Assembly: GCA_038250235.1 (NCBI GenBank)
Contig: JBBSCO010000025.1
Location: 1 to 40,209 of the forward strand
Origin: JAAUTS01 sp038250235
GTDB taxonomy: Bacteria > Verrucomicrobiota > Verrucomicrobiia > Methylacidiphilales > JAAUTS01
Direction: 5' to 3'
Length of the DNA: 40,209 bases
In this document: piece after piece, positions 16,268-25,551 of the stretch
Layout of the letters: the number at the start of each line of letters is the position of its first letter
How positions within the stretch are numbered: the stretch's first letter is position 1
The notes under the pieces: model-generated
Told to the model about the DNA's origin: nothing
Database searches by the model: none
The model's input: only the letters and a program-made list of their open reading frames with translations
Program-made: the position numbers and the translations under genes

Positions 16268-16921
16268 ATGGAAAAGGCTTCAGCTCCCCAGCGCTCCACA
16301 CCGATCCTTGCCATCCTGAAGCAGACCTATCCTGATGCCCACTGTGAACTCAAATTCACCAATCCTCTGGAGCTTCTCATCGCCACTATTCTCTCCGCCC
16401 AGTGCACCGATGTCCGTGTCAACCTTGTCACCCCTGCCCTCTTCCGGCGATTTTCCTTGGCTGCCGATTACGCGACTGCAGATCTTGCGGAAATCGAGAT
16501 CTTGATCCATAGCACCGGCTTTTATCACAACAAAGCCAAAAACATCCGGGAATGCTGCCGTCAACTGGTCGAAAAACATCATGGTGAAGTGCCCATGTCC
16601 ATGGAGGACTTGCATGCCCTGCCTGGCGTGGGCAGAAAAACAGCCAATGTCGTTCTCGGCAATGCCTTCGGACTTAATGAGGGGGTGGTCGTCGACACGC
16701 ATGTGGGTCGGCTCTCCATACGCCTGGGGCTGACGCGGCACAAGGATCCGGTCAAAATTGAAAAAGCTCTCAGCAAACTCTTTCCCCGCCCCGACTGGGC
16801 CATGCTTTCCCATCTACTTATCTGGCACGGCCGCCGCCGTTGCAAAGCCAGAAACCCGGATTGCCAGCACTGCGAATTGAAAAGCCTCTGCCCTTCCTCC
16901 CGGAAGTTCATTAAAGAGTAA
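16268..16921 (+). CDS. nth: Endonuclease III (DNA glycosylase/AP lyase)
   Basis: 217 aa. It removes oxidised pyrimidines and cleaves the abasic site in base-excision repair. The helix-hairpin-helix motif is LPGVGRKTANVVL with catalytic Lys124. The catalytic Asp is Asp143 in VVVDTHVGRLS. The C-terminal [4Fe-4S] ligands have the Nth spacing C-x6-C-x2-C-x5-C (CKARNPDCQHCELKSLC). Length and motif positions match E. coli Nth (K120, D138). No Shine-Dalgarno precedes the ATG. It stands alone between the TPR gene (a 153-bp gap with nothing I can name) and the RAYT element. Confidence 0.97.
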   Translation: MEKASAPQRSTPILAILKQTYPDAHCELKFTNPLELLIATILSAQCTDVRVNLVTPALFRRFSLAADYATADLAEIEILIHSTGFYHNKAKNIRECCRQLVEKHHGEVPMSMEDLHALPGVGRKTANVVLGNAFGLNEGVVVDTHVGRLSIRLGLTRHKDPVKIEKALSKLFPRPDWAMLSHLLIWHGRRRCKARNPDCQHCELKSLCPSSRKFIKE

Positions 16922-16990
16922 ATCCTGACAATCAAACAACGCTTTAGCCTGAACCCGTAGAAACTATCTGTTACCTGTGCGCGGGGTGCG

Positions 16991-18005
16991 CGGGGTCAGT
17001 CATCGGCTCTTGACAGCTTTGTAAGATGAAAGACTTTCTCCTTCAGGTTCTTGTTCCTTTTGATCCGTGCTTCCATCCTTTTGACAATCTGCAAAATGCT
17101 CCCTCCATCCCGGTATCCCCGCTCTCTGGCCAGGTCAACGGGTCGCTCCCCAAGTAAACGTACACGCGCCCAAACGCGGACTCTTTCGTCCTCCTCTTTT
17201 TCAAGCAGGGGTTGAAGTCTTTGGTGTCTGCCTTGTTTTTCCAGCTTTTTGATCTCCTTGGCTCCAACTTCCCTGCCTTTACCGGAAAGTAGTCTCTTCA
17301 CTTTGGCCAACAGTGCATCCTCTCCCGCCACCAGCCCCATGCTGAGTTGGATTTTCCAATCAAAAGCATCCCGCGCGCCCAGTTCTGTTTTAATGGCCTT
17401 CCGGTATCTCTGCTGCGCCAGCCGCTGGCTTCGCCCCCATTCACCTAACCATGAAGTATCAAGCCCTTGGATGGACGCAGCTGCCAAGCCCGCATAAACC
17501 CTGTGACTCGACCATCGAAACGCCTCCAACTCCTGCAGACCGCCATGATAAGAAACTTCCTTGAGTTTGCGGCTCCGGACTGGATTTAGATGAACGTAAA
17601 GCAACAGGCATTTCCCATAGGTGGATGAATCGATGATTTCGGCACGATATCGCCCATGAAAAAGGTGTCCGCTACGCAGGCGTCTTCGGTTGAAACGAAC
17701 GGTAAAGGTGGTCTGCAGCCAGGCCATGAAGCGGGAAAGATTGGCTAGAGGGGTTTCGACAACCAGATGAAAATGGTTGGGCATCAGGCAATAGGCCCGT
17801 AGTTTCACTTCAAACTGCTGCAGCCCGGTCTCCAACGTTTTCAAAAACAGTTCACAATCAGCTTTCCCATAAAATATCCTGACCCTCTCGTTGCCTCGGG
17901 CCGTGACGTGATATACTGCTCCTGGAAATTCAACCCGCACTTTTCTTGCCATTCGACTATCCTGGCTCTTCTTGCCAATACGTCAAGAATCGACGACTGA
18001 CCCCG
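16991..18005 (-). mobile_element. RAYT element bounded by 24-bp inverted repeats
   Basis: The transposase gene is enclosed by imperfect terminal inverted repeats: the left end at 16991-17014 begins CGGGGTCAGTC, and the right end at 17982-18005 is its complement ending GACTGACCCCG. They match at 21 of 24 positions. The left repeat overlaps the transposase stop codon. A short CGGGGT duplication lies outside the left end and a second CTGACCC outside the right end. Classic IS200/REP elements have hairpin ends rather than long inverted repeats, so this could be a pair of REP sequences flanking the gene. Confidence 0.75.
16996..17952 (-). CDS. REP-associated tyrosine transposase (RAYT, Y1 HUH family), long form
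   Basis: 318 aa. The start RKVRVEFPGAVYHVTARGNE is diagnostic of RAYT/IS200-like proteins. The HUH motif is H60-F-H62 in CLMPNHFHLVVE, and the catalytic Tyr is Y119 in YVHLNPVRS. After the Y1 domain (about 1-130) comes a C-terminal extension with a helix-turn-helix-like end (PVDLARERGYRDGGSILQIV), as in DnaA-like-tailed RAYTs. RAYTs make single-strand cuts at REP hairpins and are usually single-copy domesticated genes. All active-site residues are intact, so it may be functional. It is unlike the shorter RAYT near 31.5 kb. Confidence 0.92.
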   Translation of the reverse strand: MARKVRVEFPGAVYHVTARGNERVRIFYGKADCELFLKTLETGLQQFEVKLRAYCLMPNHFHLVVETPLANLSRFMAWLQTTFTVRFNRRRLRSGHLFHGRYRAEIIDSSTYGKCLLLYVHLNPVRSRKLKEVSYHGGLQELEAFRWSSHRVYAGLAAASIQGLDTSWLGEWGRSQRLAQQRYRKAIKTELGARDAFDWKIQLSMGLVAGEDALLAKVKRLLSGKGREVGAKEIKKLEKQGRHQRLQPLLEKEEDERVRVWARVRLLGERPVDLARERGYRDGGSILQIVKRMEARIKRNKNLKEKVFHLTKLSRADD

Positions 18006-18274
18006 TAAAACTGACCCTCGTGAAAACTAACGGATTTCCAAAGGCCCGGATTTTATCCCTACTATCTTGTCTTTCACGGAGCGATCTTTCACCCATTTGG
18101 CGATCTGATGAATGAAGCCATTTTTTTATAACCCGGTCTCTTCACCATGGCAACGCGGCCTTTCTGTGGTGTTTTCTTGGAGCATTGGCGCGGCAGTGCC
18201 CACATTCGCGGCCATTCCAGATACACCTTTGTTGACTCCATGAGCCGCTTTTGCTTTTCTCACATCGCTTCTTT

Positions 18275-19198
18275 ATGAGTATCGCACTGATCTTTTCCGG
18301 CCAGGGAGCCCAGCACGTCGGCATGGGTAAGGATATGGCCGAGGCTTATCCCTCCGTCCGCCAGCTCTATGACGAGGCAGACGACCTTCTCCAAAATGGA
18401 TTCAGTTCGGTCTGCTTTGATGGCCCAGAAGAAAAACTCACCGATACGAGCTATTGCCAGCCCGCCCTCTTTGTCCATGGACTAGCTCTCCACTCCATTC
18501 TAAAACTGGAAAAACCGGACTTCCATGCCTCCGCCACCGCCGGACTTTCCCTCGGCGAATTCACGGCCCAAACCGCTGCCGGAACCTTCACGTTCGCGGA
18601 TGGCCTCAAGCTCGTGGCCGAACGCGGACGTTTGATGCAGGAAGCCTGTCAAAAATCGGAAGGCGGTATGCTGACGTTGATCGGTGCTACGAGTCAACAA
18701 GCTGTTGAACTCGCGGAAAAGTCCGGACTGGAAGTCGCCAACTACAATTGCCCGGGCCAGATCGTGCTTTCAGGACCCAAAGCCCTTATTCCCACCGCAG
18801 TGGAAATCGGCAAAGGCATGGGCCTCAAGAGAACCATCCCCCTGAACGTCGCAGGAGCCTATCACTCCAAACTGATGAAGCCCGCCCAAGATCAGCTGGC
18901 TCCGCAAATTCTTTCCGCCACCCTTGCGATGCCTTCCGTTCCTGTCTACAGCAATGTCACAGGCCGGACTTGCTCCAACGAAGTTGAAATCCGCCAGAAC
19001 CTGATCGCCCAGGTGACCAGTTCTGTGCGCTGGGAACAATGCATCACCGCGATGATTGCCTCAGGCACCACCTGCTTTCTCGAACTCGGCCCGGGTAAAA
19101 TCCTGGCTGGTATGTGCAAACGCATCAACAAAGACATCCCCTGCCTCAGTGCAGGCAACCTCGAAGAACTGAAAGGAATCCTCCATGAAATTAACTGA
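18275..19198 (+). CDS. fabD: Malonyl-CoA:ACP transacylase
   Basis: 307 aa. It transfers malonyl groups from CoA to ACP, the first committed step supplying fatty-acid elongation. The N-terminal IFSGQGAQHVGMGKD is the family start. The nucleophile is Ser92 in AGLSLGEFTA, where the usual GHSLGE reads GLSLGE. The catalytic His is His197 in NVAGAYHSKLM. The open frame reaches 18251, but the ATG at 18275 begins the conserved block. The gene overlaps fabG by 14 bp and opens the fab cluster. The 269-bp gap upstream (18006-18274) contains no gene or promoter that I can define with confidence. Confidence 0.96.
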   Translation: MSIALIFSGQGAQHVGMGKDMAEAYPSVRQLYDEADDLLQNGFSSVCFDGPEEKLTDTSYCQPALFVHGLALHSILKLEKPDFHASATAGLSLGEFTAQTAAGTFTFADGLKLVAERGRLMQEACQKSEGGMLTLIGATSQQAVELAEKSGLEVANYNCPGQIVLSGPKALIPTAVEIGKGMGLKRTIPLNVAGAYHSKLMKPAQDQLAPQILSATLAMPSVPVYSNVTGRTCSNEVEIRQNLIAQVTSSVRWEQCITAMIASGTTCFLELGPGKILAGMCKRINKDIPCLSAGNLEELKGILHEIN

Positions 19199-19925
19199 TC
19201 AGGTCGCCATCGTCACCGGGGCCAGTCGCGGCATCGGAAAAGCAGTCGCCCTTGCTCTGGCCAAAGAAGGATGTCACATCGCGGGTATCGGACGCAGTCC
19301 GGAATCCGCCAATGCTGTCGCGGAGGAAATCAGGGCTCTCGGCGTCAACTACAGCGGCTACGGGGTCGATGTCTCCCAATCCGCGGCTGTTAACGCCTGC
19401 GTCGAGCAGGTGCACAAGGAATTCGGAAGAATCGATATCCTGATCAACAACGCCGGCATTACCAAAGACACCCTTTTGATCCGGATGAGCGATGAGGATT
19501 GGAATTCCGTTCTACAGACCAATCTGACCGGGGCGTTCAATTGGGCCCGGGCCACAGGAAAAATCATGATGAAGGCCCGCCAGGGACGTATTATCAATGT
19601 AGGCTCGGTTATCGGCCTCCACGGTAATGCAGGTCAGGCCAATTACGCCGCGGCCAAGGCCGGCTTGATCGGGCTGACCAAATCGGTCGCCAAAGAGCTG
19701 GCCTCACGCAACATCACCTGCAATGTAATTTGCCCAGGCTTCATCCAGACCGACATGACCGATGGGTTGCCGGAAGAACTTAAAACAAAGCTTTTAGAGA
19801 CTATACCGTTAAAGCGTTTCGGTCAGGGCGAAGACATTGCTAATATGGCTGTATTCCTGAGCTCAAGCTCAGGTTCCTATATTACAGGTCAAGCCTTGAC
19901 CGTTGACGGAGGGCTTTTCATCTAA
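19185..19925 (+). CDS. fabG: 3-oxoacyl-ACP reductase
   Basis: 246-aa short-chain dehydrogenase that reduces beta-ketoacyl-ACP with NADPH. The cofactor site is VTGASRGIGKAVA, the NNAG motif is LINNAGITKD, the catalytic Ser lies in INVGSVIGLHG, and the Tyr-x3-Lys is YAAAK. The C-terminus ITGQALTVDGGLFI is typical. Its ATG lies inside the fabD 3' end, with AAGGAAT upstream, so translation is probably coupled. Confidence 0.97.
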   Translation: MKLTDQVAIVTGASRGIGKAVALALAKEGCHIAGIGRSPESANAVAEEIRALGVNYSGYGVDVSQSAAVNACVEQVHKEFGRIDILINNAGITKDTLLIRMSDEDWNSVLQTNLTGAFNWARATGKIMMKARQGRIINVGSVIGLHGNAGQANYAAAKAGLIGLTKSVAKELASRNITCNVICPGFIQTDMTDGLPEELKTKLLETIPLKRFGQGEDIANMAVFLSSSSGSYITGQALTVDGGLFI

Positions 19926-19953
19926 GCCACTAAAGCTTTTTTAAAAAATTTTG

Positions 19954-19982
19954 TTGCCAAAGAACAAACAGTGACCATAAAT
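19954..19982 (+). promoter_or_regulatory. Possible internal promoter for acpP
   Basis: TTGCCA (19954-19959), a 17-bp spacer and ATAAAT (19977-19982) lie in the 108-bp gap before acpP. A separate promoter would fit the need for large amounts of ACP. The match to consensus is moderate. Confidence 0.35.
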
Positions 19983-20033
19983 CCACAAGCTGGAACGACA
20001 GAATAACCTTTATTTACTAGGAGTACAGATCAG

Positions 20034-20279
20034 ATGGCCGAAAAATCAATCGAAGACAAAGTTAAGGATATCATTGTAGAACAATTGAGTGTGAACCCTG
20101 AACAGGTCACCACTGAAGCCAAGTTCATCGAAGACCTCGGTGCTGACTCCCTCGACGTTGTCGAACTGGTCATGGCTTTTGAAGAACAGTTCGGTGTGGA
20201 AGTCCCCGACGAAGACGCTGAGAAGCTGATGAGCGTCGGTGATGTCATCAAATACATCGAAGAAAAACAGGACAAATAG
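20034..20279 (+). CDS. acpP: Acyl carrier protein
   Basis: 81 aa, very acidic. It carries growing acyl chains as thioesters on 4'-phosphopantetheine attached to Ser39 in the GADSLDVVELVM motif. Sequence and length are typical throughout. The strong AGGAG ten bases before the ATG is one of the few good Shine-Dalgarno sequences in the window. A strong terminator follows 20 bp after the stop codon, so much of the transcript probably ends here, leaving ACP more abundant than FabF. Confidence 0.98.
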   Translation: MAEKSIEDKVKDIIVEQLSVNPEQVTTEAKFIEDLGADSLDVVELVMAFEEQFGVEVPDEDAEKLMSVGDVIKYIEEKQDK

Positions 20280-20298
20280 TCCCCCCGGATTTTCGTGA

Positions 20299-20340
20299 AC
20301 AAGGGCACCCTGCCTAAGAAGGGTGCCCTTGTTTTTTTTC
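20299..20340 (+). terminator. Intrinsic terminator between acpP and fabF
   Basis: A 12-bp perfect stem ACAAGGGCACCC (20299-20310)/GGGTGCCCTTGT (20321-20332) is followed by a run of eight Ts. fabF begins only 25 bp further, so its transcription must depend on read-through or a cryptic promoter. Confidence 0.93.
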
Positions 20341-20364
20341 CAAAATCCCCTTTACTCTTTTTTC

Positions 20365-21609
20365 ATGAGCTATCGCAGAGTCGTTATCACAGGCATGGGT
20401 GCCCTTACTCCCGTGGGAAATGGCATACCCGCCATGTGGGAAGCCCTGAGCGCAGGCAAAAGTGGCATAGGACTTATTGATAGCTTCGACACCGAAGGCT
20501 ATGACTCAAAGATTGGCGGCCAGGTAAGAGATTTTGAGCCGGCACTCCATTATAAAAATCCCAAAGACGCACGCCGCTGCGACCGCTATACCCAATTCGC
20601 CATCGCCGCAACCAAAGAAGCCTGGACTGACTCCGGGCTGGAAGCCTCCGGACTCAACCCCGAACGTTGTGGCGTTCTCGTCGGCTCTGGAATCGGGGGA
20701 CTGAAAACGCTGGAAGACCAACACAGCATCCTAAGGGAACGCGGACCAAAAAGGGTGTCCCCCTTCATGATCCCCATGATGATCAGCAACATCGCCTCCG
20801 GACTGATTGCCATCGAATATAATTTTCAAGGTCAAAACTTTGCCATCGTCACCGCCTGCGCCACCGCCTCCCATTCCATCGGGGAGGCCTTCAAACTGAT
20901 CCGGCAGGACGAGGCCGATGTCATCATCGCGGGCGGCAGCGAGGCCGCCCTTTGCCCTCTGGGCCTCAGCGGCTTTGGTGCCATGCGGGCGCTCAGCACG
21001 CGGAATGACGCGCCAGAGAAGGCCTCACGTCCCTTTGACAAAGACCGCGACGGTTTCGTATTGAGCGAAGGTGCCGGCATCGTGATCATGGAAGATCTCG
21101 AACACGCCCAAAAGCGCGGTGCCAAGATTTACGCGGAAATTGTCGGCTATGGAGCAACCTGCGACGCCTACCACATGACTTCGCCTTCCGAAAACGGGAT
21201 TGGGGCAGCCCGGGCCATGAAACAGGCACTGAAAGTGGCTGGCATGAATCCGGAAGAAATCAATTATGTCAACGCCCACGGAACATCTACCGAACAGGGC
21301 GACATCTGCGAGACGGAAGCGATCAAGACCGTTTTTGGGAACAACGCGGGAAACATCTGGGTGAGCTCGAGCAAATCCATGACCGGCCACCTCTTGGGAG
21401 CTGCCGGTTCAGTCGAATTGGCGATCTGCACCAAAGCCATCGAAACCGGGATCGTCCCTCCCACCATCAACCTGGATAATCCCGATCCCCGTTGCGACCT
21501 GGACTACGTCCCCAACACCGCCCGCCAGGGTAAAATCAGCTCTGTCATGAACAATTCTTTCGGTTTCGGCGGACATAATGCTTGCATCATCGCCCGGAAA
21601 TTCGTTTAA
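20365..21609 (+). CDS. fabF: 3-oxoacyl-ACP synthase II
   Basis: 414-aa elongating ketosynthase that condenses malonyl-ACP with acyl-ACP. The Cys-His-His triad and Lys are visible: C165 in VTACATASHS, H305 in NAHGTSTEQGD, K337 and H342 in SSKSMTGHLLGAAG. The N-terminus RRVVITGMGALTPVGNG and the C-terminus NNSFGFGGHNAC are typical. The open frame reaches 20323, inside the terminator, but the conserved start is the ATG at 20365. No Shine-Dalgarno is visible. rpmE follows 12 bp later. Confidence 0.97.
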   Translation: MSYRRVVITGMGALTPVGNGIPAMWEALSAGKSGIGLIDSFDTEGYDSKIGGQVRDFEPALHYKNPKDARRCDRYTQFAIAATKEAWTDSGLEASGLNPERCGVLVGSGIGGLKTLEDQHSILRERGPKRVSPFMIPMMISNIASGLIAIEYNFQGQNFAIVTACATASHSIGEAFKLIRQDEADVIIAGGSEAALCPLGLSGFGAMRALSTRNDAPEKASRPFDKDRDGFVLSEGAGIVIMEDLEHAQKRGAKIYAEIVGYGATCDAYHMTSPSENGIGAARAMKQALKVAGMNPEEINYVNAHGTSTEQGDICETEAIKTVFGNNAGNIWVSSSKSMTGHLLGAAGSVELAICTKAIETGIVPPTINLDNPDPRCDLDYVPNTARQGKISSVMNNSFGFGGHNACIIARKFV

Positions 21610-21621
21610 TTCTCGTCCTTT

Positions 21622-21906
21622 ATGAAAACAGACATTCATCCCAAGCTCCACCCGGTCGTGTTCGTGGATGCCGCGAGCGGTGTGCGCTACGTCACCCGTT
21701 CCACCAAGACTTCCGACGAAACCGAGAACGTTGACGGTAAAGAGCATTACGTCCTGGCTTTGGGTATCAGTGCCGCATCCCATCCTTTCTTCACCGGTCA
21801 AAAAACCTTCGTGGACACCGCCGGTCGCGTGGACAAGTTCAAGAAACGTTTCGGCAGCGTCAAAGCTTCTGAAACCATCGGAAACAAGGTTACCAAGAAA
21901 AAGTAG
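21622..21906 (+). CDS. rpmE: 50S ribosomal protein L31 type B
   Basis: 94 aa. MKTDIHPKLHPVVFVDAASG, TRSTKTSDETENVDG and SHPFFTGQKTFVDTAGRVDKF are hallmarks of L31. It lacks the CxxC zinc pair of A-type L31, so it is the zinc-independent B form (often called rpmE2/ykgM). The gene name rpmE is used in the broad sense. It is followed by a terminator, then prfA; L31 next to RF1 is a common bacterial arrangement. Confidence 0.93.
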   Translation: MKTDIHPKLHPVVFVDAASGVRYVTRSTKTSDETENVDGKEHYVLALGISAASHPFFTGQKTFVDTAGRVDKFKKRFGSVKASETIGNKVTKKK

Positions 21907-21930
21907 CTTTTTTCAGTCCAACTTTGATCA

Positions 21931-21966
21931 TGGCCGGAGTGCATTTGCATTCCGGCCATTTTCTTT
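21931..21966 (+). terminator. Intrinsic terminator after rpmE
   Basis: The stem TGGCCGGAGTGCA (21931-21943)/TGCATTCCGGCCA (21946-21958) has one mismatch and a short TT loop, followed by TTTTC. It is 24 bp after the stop codon. Confidence 0.85.
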
Positions 21967-22116
21967 GCCCGGATCCTGATGTACATAAAACGTATTTTTA
22001 ACGAAAACACGCCAAGACACAAAGACGCTAGAAAACCGAAGGCCCGATTTCCTACGCCTGCAAAAAACTTGCGCCTTCGCGACTTAAACTCTTAACGTTA
22101 AAATCGGTAAACTCCC

Positions 22117-23205
<1,089 letters not shown>

Positions 23206-23560
23206 TGGGCGCGGCGTAATCCTGAGCGCAAACGAAGGACCCACAGGCTGGACAAAGAGATGAAGACTTGTCGGCTGATAGGGATTATGTAAAAACAGTC
23301 TATCTATGGAATCTGCGTCTGTTGTAGCCGTCGTCTTCCTCTTCCGCTGAAGGCTACGGCTGGGCAGGCCGAACCTCGGTCTCCCCGGCCTCCCTACTCC
23401 GAGACTCGGAGGTCGCAACTACAGCCCAGATTCCCTGTTAAAACCGAGGTTTCCAAACCTCGGTTCCCATCCCAGCGACTCGGAGGTCGCGGCTAAGGGT
23501 GGGCAGCCGATCCATTTACCTCTTGAAACTTGAAAGCATAAACTTAAAACTCGTCCCCAC
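23206..23560. repeat. Intergenic region with two degenerate REP-like copies
   Basis: No gene is seen here. It contains two divergent copies of the repeat family that forms the array near 31 kb. One is around 23349-23428 (CCGAACCTCGG, ACTCGGAGGTCGC and CCCAGATTCCC are recognisable). The better one is at 23441-23496 (ACCGAGGT-TTCCAA-ACCTCGG, then GCGACTCGGAGGTCGCGGCTA). They separate prfA from prmC. Confidence 0.75.
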
Positions 23561-24388
23561 GTGACCCTGCTCGACATCATCAATCGCACCGCAGATTTTT
23601 TCCAAAAAAAAGGTCTGGAATCCCCCCGCCTTCAGATTGAGCTGCTATTGGCCCATGTATTAAAGCTTCCCCGCATGCAGCTGTATCTGCAATTCGAACG
23701 TGAATTGCAGGAAAGCGAAGCGGAACAGTTGCGCCCCCTGGTCAAACGCCGCGCCGATCGTGAGCCCATGCAATACATTCTGGGCCAGGTAAGCTTCGAT
23801 GGACTCAAGCTCCATTGTGCCCCCGGGGTTCTCATTCCCCGCCCGGAAACAGAGTTGCTGGTCGATCTGATCAAAAAAGACCTTCAGGGCAAACCACCCG
23901 CAACCCTGGCAGATGTCGGCACCGGGACTGGGGCCATCGCCCTCTCGCTGGCCAAAGCATTGCCAGACTGGAAAGTCTTGGCGATCGAACCCATGGCTGA
24001 AGCTGCGGTTCTTTTCCAAAAAAATCTCCTCAACAGCGGGCTGACCAATGTCACCTATGTGAACACCAGCCTGCTGGAAGGGATCAACGAAACCGTAGAG
24101 GTTGTCGTGGCCAACCTGCCCTATCTCACCAGCGGGGAAATGCAAAATCTTCAACCCGAATTAAAGTTTGAACCCACCACGGCATTGGACGGAGGTCCGG
24201 ACGGGCTTGATCTGATCCGCCCCCTCATCGACCAACTACCGGAAAACGTCGGACAAGTTTACCTGGAACTGGGCATTGCCCAGGCCGCCGAGGTCAAACA
24301 ACTGCTCGGCGCCAAAGGTTTCAAAACCATCAGCTCGCATAAGGATCTCCTGGATCACGAACGTTTTGTTATTGCCACGAGGAGTTGA
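23561..24388 (+). CDS. prmC: Release factor glutamine methyltransferase
   Basis: 275-aa HemK-family methyltransferase that methylates the GGQ glutamine of release factors using SAM. The N-terminal helical domain (1-85) is followed by GVLIPRPETELLVD, the SAM-binding DVGTGTGAIALSLAK, and the active-site motif at 185-188. The family motif is NPPY; here it reads NLPY (VVVANLPYLTS). The rest of the family pattern, including ALDGGPDGLDLIRPLI, is intact, so the assignment holds. The start is GTG at 23561 without a Shine-Dalgarno. Confidence 0.94.
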   Translation: MTLLDIINRTADFFQKKGLESPRLQIELLLAHVLKLPRMQLYLQFERELQESEAEQLRPLVKRRADREPMQYILGQVSFDGLKLHCAPGVLIPRPETELLVDLIKKDLQGKPPATLADVGTGTGAIALSLAKALPDWKVLAIEPMAEAAVLFQKNLLNSGLTNVTYVNTSLLEGINETVEVVVANLPYLTSGEMQNLQPELKFEPTTALDGGPDGLDLIRPLIDQLPENVGQVYLELGIAQAAEVKQLLGAKGFKTISSHKDLLDHERFVIATRS

Positions 24389-24435
24389 GTTTTCCCTCTT
24401 TAGGTCATCCTGAATCCGTCAGGGAAATTTTTAAA

Positions 24436-24535
24436 CCCCGGTCACGATACCCTTCGACCCGGAGGTCGCGGCTACATCCCAGATTTTCCGTTATAGCCGA
24501 AGTCTCCGAGCCTCGGTTCCCAACCCCCGCAACGT
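24436..24535. repeat. Degenerate REP-like repeat copy between prmC and coaD
   Basis: This holds the right half of one unit (GACCCGGAGGTCGCGGCTACAT, 24456-24477), the spacer CCCAGATTTTCCGTT, then the left half of the next (TAGCCGAAGTCTCCGAGCCTCGG, 24493-24515) and CCCAACCCCCGC. It is the same family as the array flanking the RAYT near 31.5 kb. Confidence 0.8.
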
Positions 24536-24586
24536 GGCTCCAGAACAAAGCTTTGTTTTCTTCCCCAATTCCTGTTGAATACTGCC

Positions 24587-25075
24587 ATGCGACTCGCCAT
24601 TTACCCGGGAAGTTTTGATCCCGTCACCAACGGCCATCTTGACGTGGCCGAAAGAGCCCTCCGTCTTTTTGATGAAGTGATCATTGCCGTTGCCTTAAAC
24701 GAGGCCAAGCATCCGCTCTTCAGCATGGAAGAGCGTGTCGCGCTGGTCGAATCTTCAATCAAAAGTATCCAGGGATATGAGCGGCTTAAAGTCACCTACT
24801 TCGACAGCCTCCTGGTCAACTATGCCCATGAGTTGAAAGCCTCCGCCATCATCCGCGGACTCCGGGCCGTTTCGGATTTTGAGTTTGAATTCCAGCTGGC
24901 CCTTATGAACCGAAAGCTGAATTCCGAAATCGAAACCATTTTCCTTATGCCCAAAGATAACTATACTTATCTCAGTTCGCGGATCATCAAGGAAGTCGCA
25001 CGCCTGGGTGGCTCGATCGAAGGTTTTGTTCCCGACTCAGTCCAGCAAGCCCTGGCAATAAAACTCAAGACATGA
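24587..25075 (+). CDS. coaD: Phosphopantetheine adenylyltransferase
   Basis: 162 aa. It makes dephospho-CoA from 4'-phosphopantetheine and ATP. The nucleotidyltransferase T/HxGH motif is TNGH in YPGSFDPVTNGHLDV. RGLRAVSDFEFEFQ and YLSSRIIKEVA are diagnostic. The start is ATG 24587 (the frame is open to 24575, but the family begins MRLAIYPGSF). The stop overlaps the DUF177 start in an ATGA, so translation is coupled. CoA made here also feeds ACP through its phosphopantetheine arm. Confidence 0.97.
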   Translation: MRLAIYPGSFDPVTNGHLDVAERALRLFDEVIIAVALNEAKHPLFSMEERVALVESSIKSIQGYERLKVTYFDSLLVNYAHELKASAIIRGLRAVSDFEFEFQLALMNRKLNSEIETIFLMPKDNYTYLSSRIIKEVARLGGSIEGFVPDSVQQALAIKLKT

Positions 25076-25551
25076 ACATTTTGGCCACTGATTTCAGGGA
25101 GGATGAAGATCTGGTGCTCAACGGCACACTGGATCCGTCATCCTATGATCTGGATTGTGCCCAGGGAGAAAAATGGCTGGGCATTGACTACAATCTGCGG
25201 GCGGCACGACTTGGAGAAGAATGCCTCGTGACAGGCACACTGACCGCAAAACTGAAGGTCATTTGCGCCCGTTGTGCGGAACCCTTGCCTTATCAGATAC
25301 AAGTGCCTGACTTTCAACACACTATACAAATCAAAAACGAGGAGCCAATCAACTTGACGCCTTTGATCCGCGAAGATATTCTGCTCAGCTTTCCAATGGC
25401 TGCCAGCTGTCAACTTGAGGCTGGTAACAAGTGTGCCAATAGCGGGGTTGTTCTTAAAATAGACGACCACGGGTTCGCCGACAAACGGCGGGACGACATA
25501 TGGGGGCCTTTGGAGAAACTAAAAAAGAAAGAAGATCATGGGAACGCCTAA
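25072..25551 (+). CDS. DUF177/YceD family protein
   Basis: 159 aa. The family sits next to rpmF across bacteria and has been linked to 23S rRNA accumulation, but its biochemical role is unsettled. Seen here: CARCAEPLPYQIQ (the CxxC-type central motif), INLTPLIREDILLSFPM (the typical acidic helix with Leu/Pro), and a second cysteine region (CQLEAGNKCANSG). It overlaps coaD by 4 bp and rpmF by 14 bp, so the three are surely one translational unit. Confidence 0.88.
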   Translation: MNILATDFREDEDLVLNGTLDPSSYDLDCAQGEKWLGIDYNLRAARLGEECLVTGTLTAKLKVICARCAEPLPYQIQVPDFQHTIQIKNEEPINLTPLIREDILLSFPMAASCQLEAGNKCANSGVVLKIDDHGFADKRRDDIWGPLEKLKKKEDHGNA

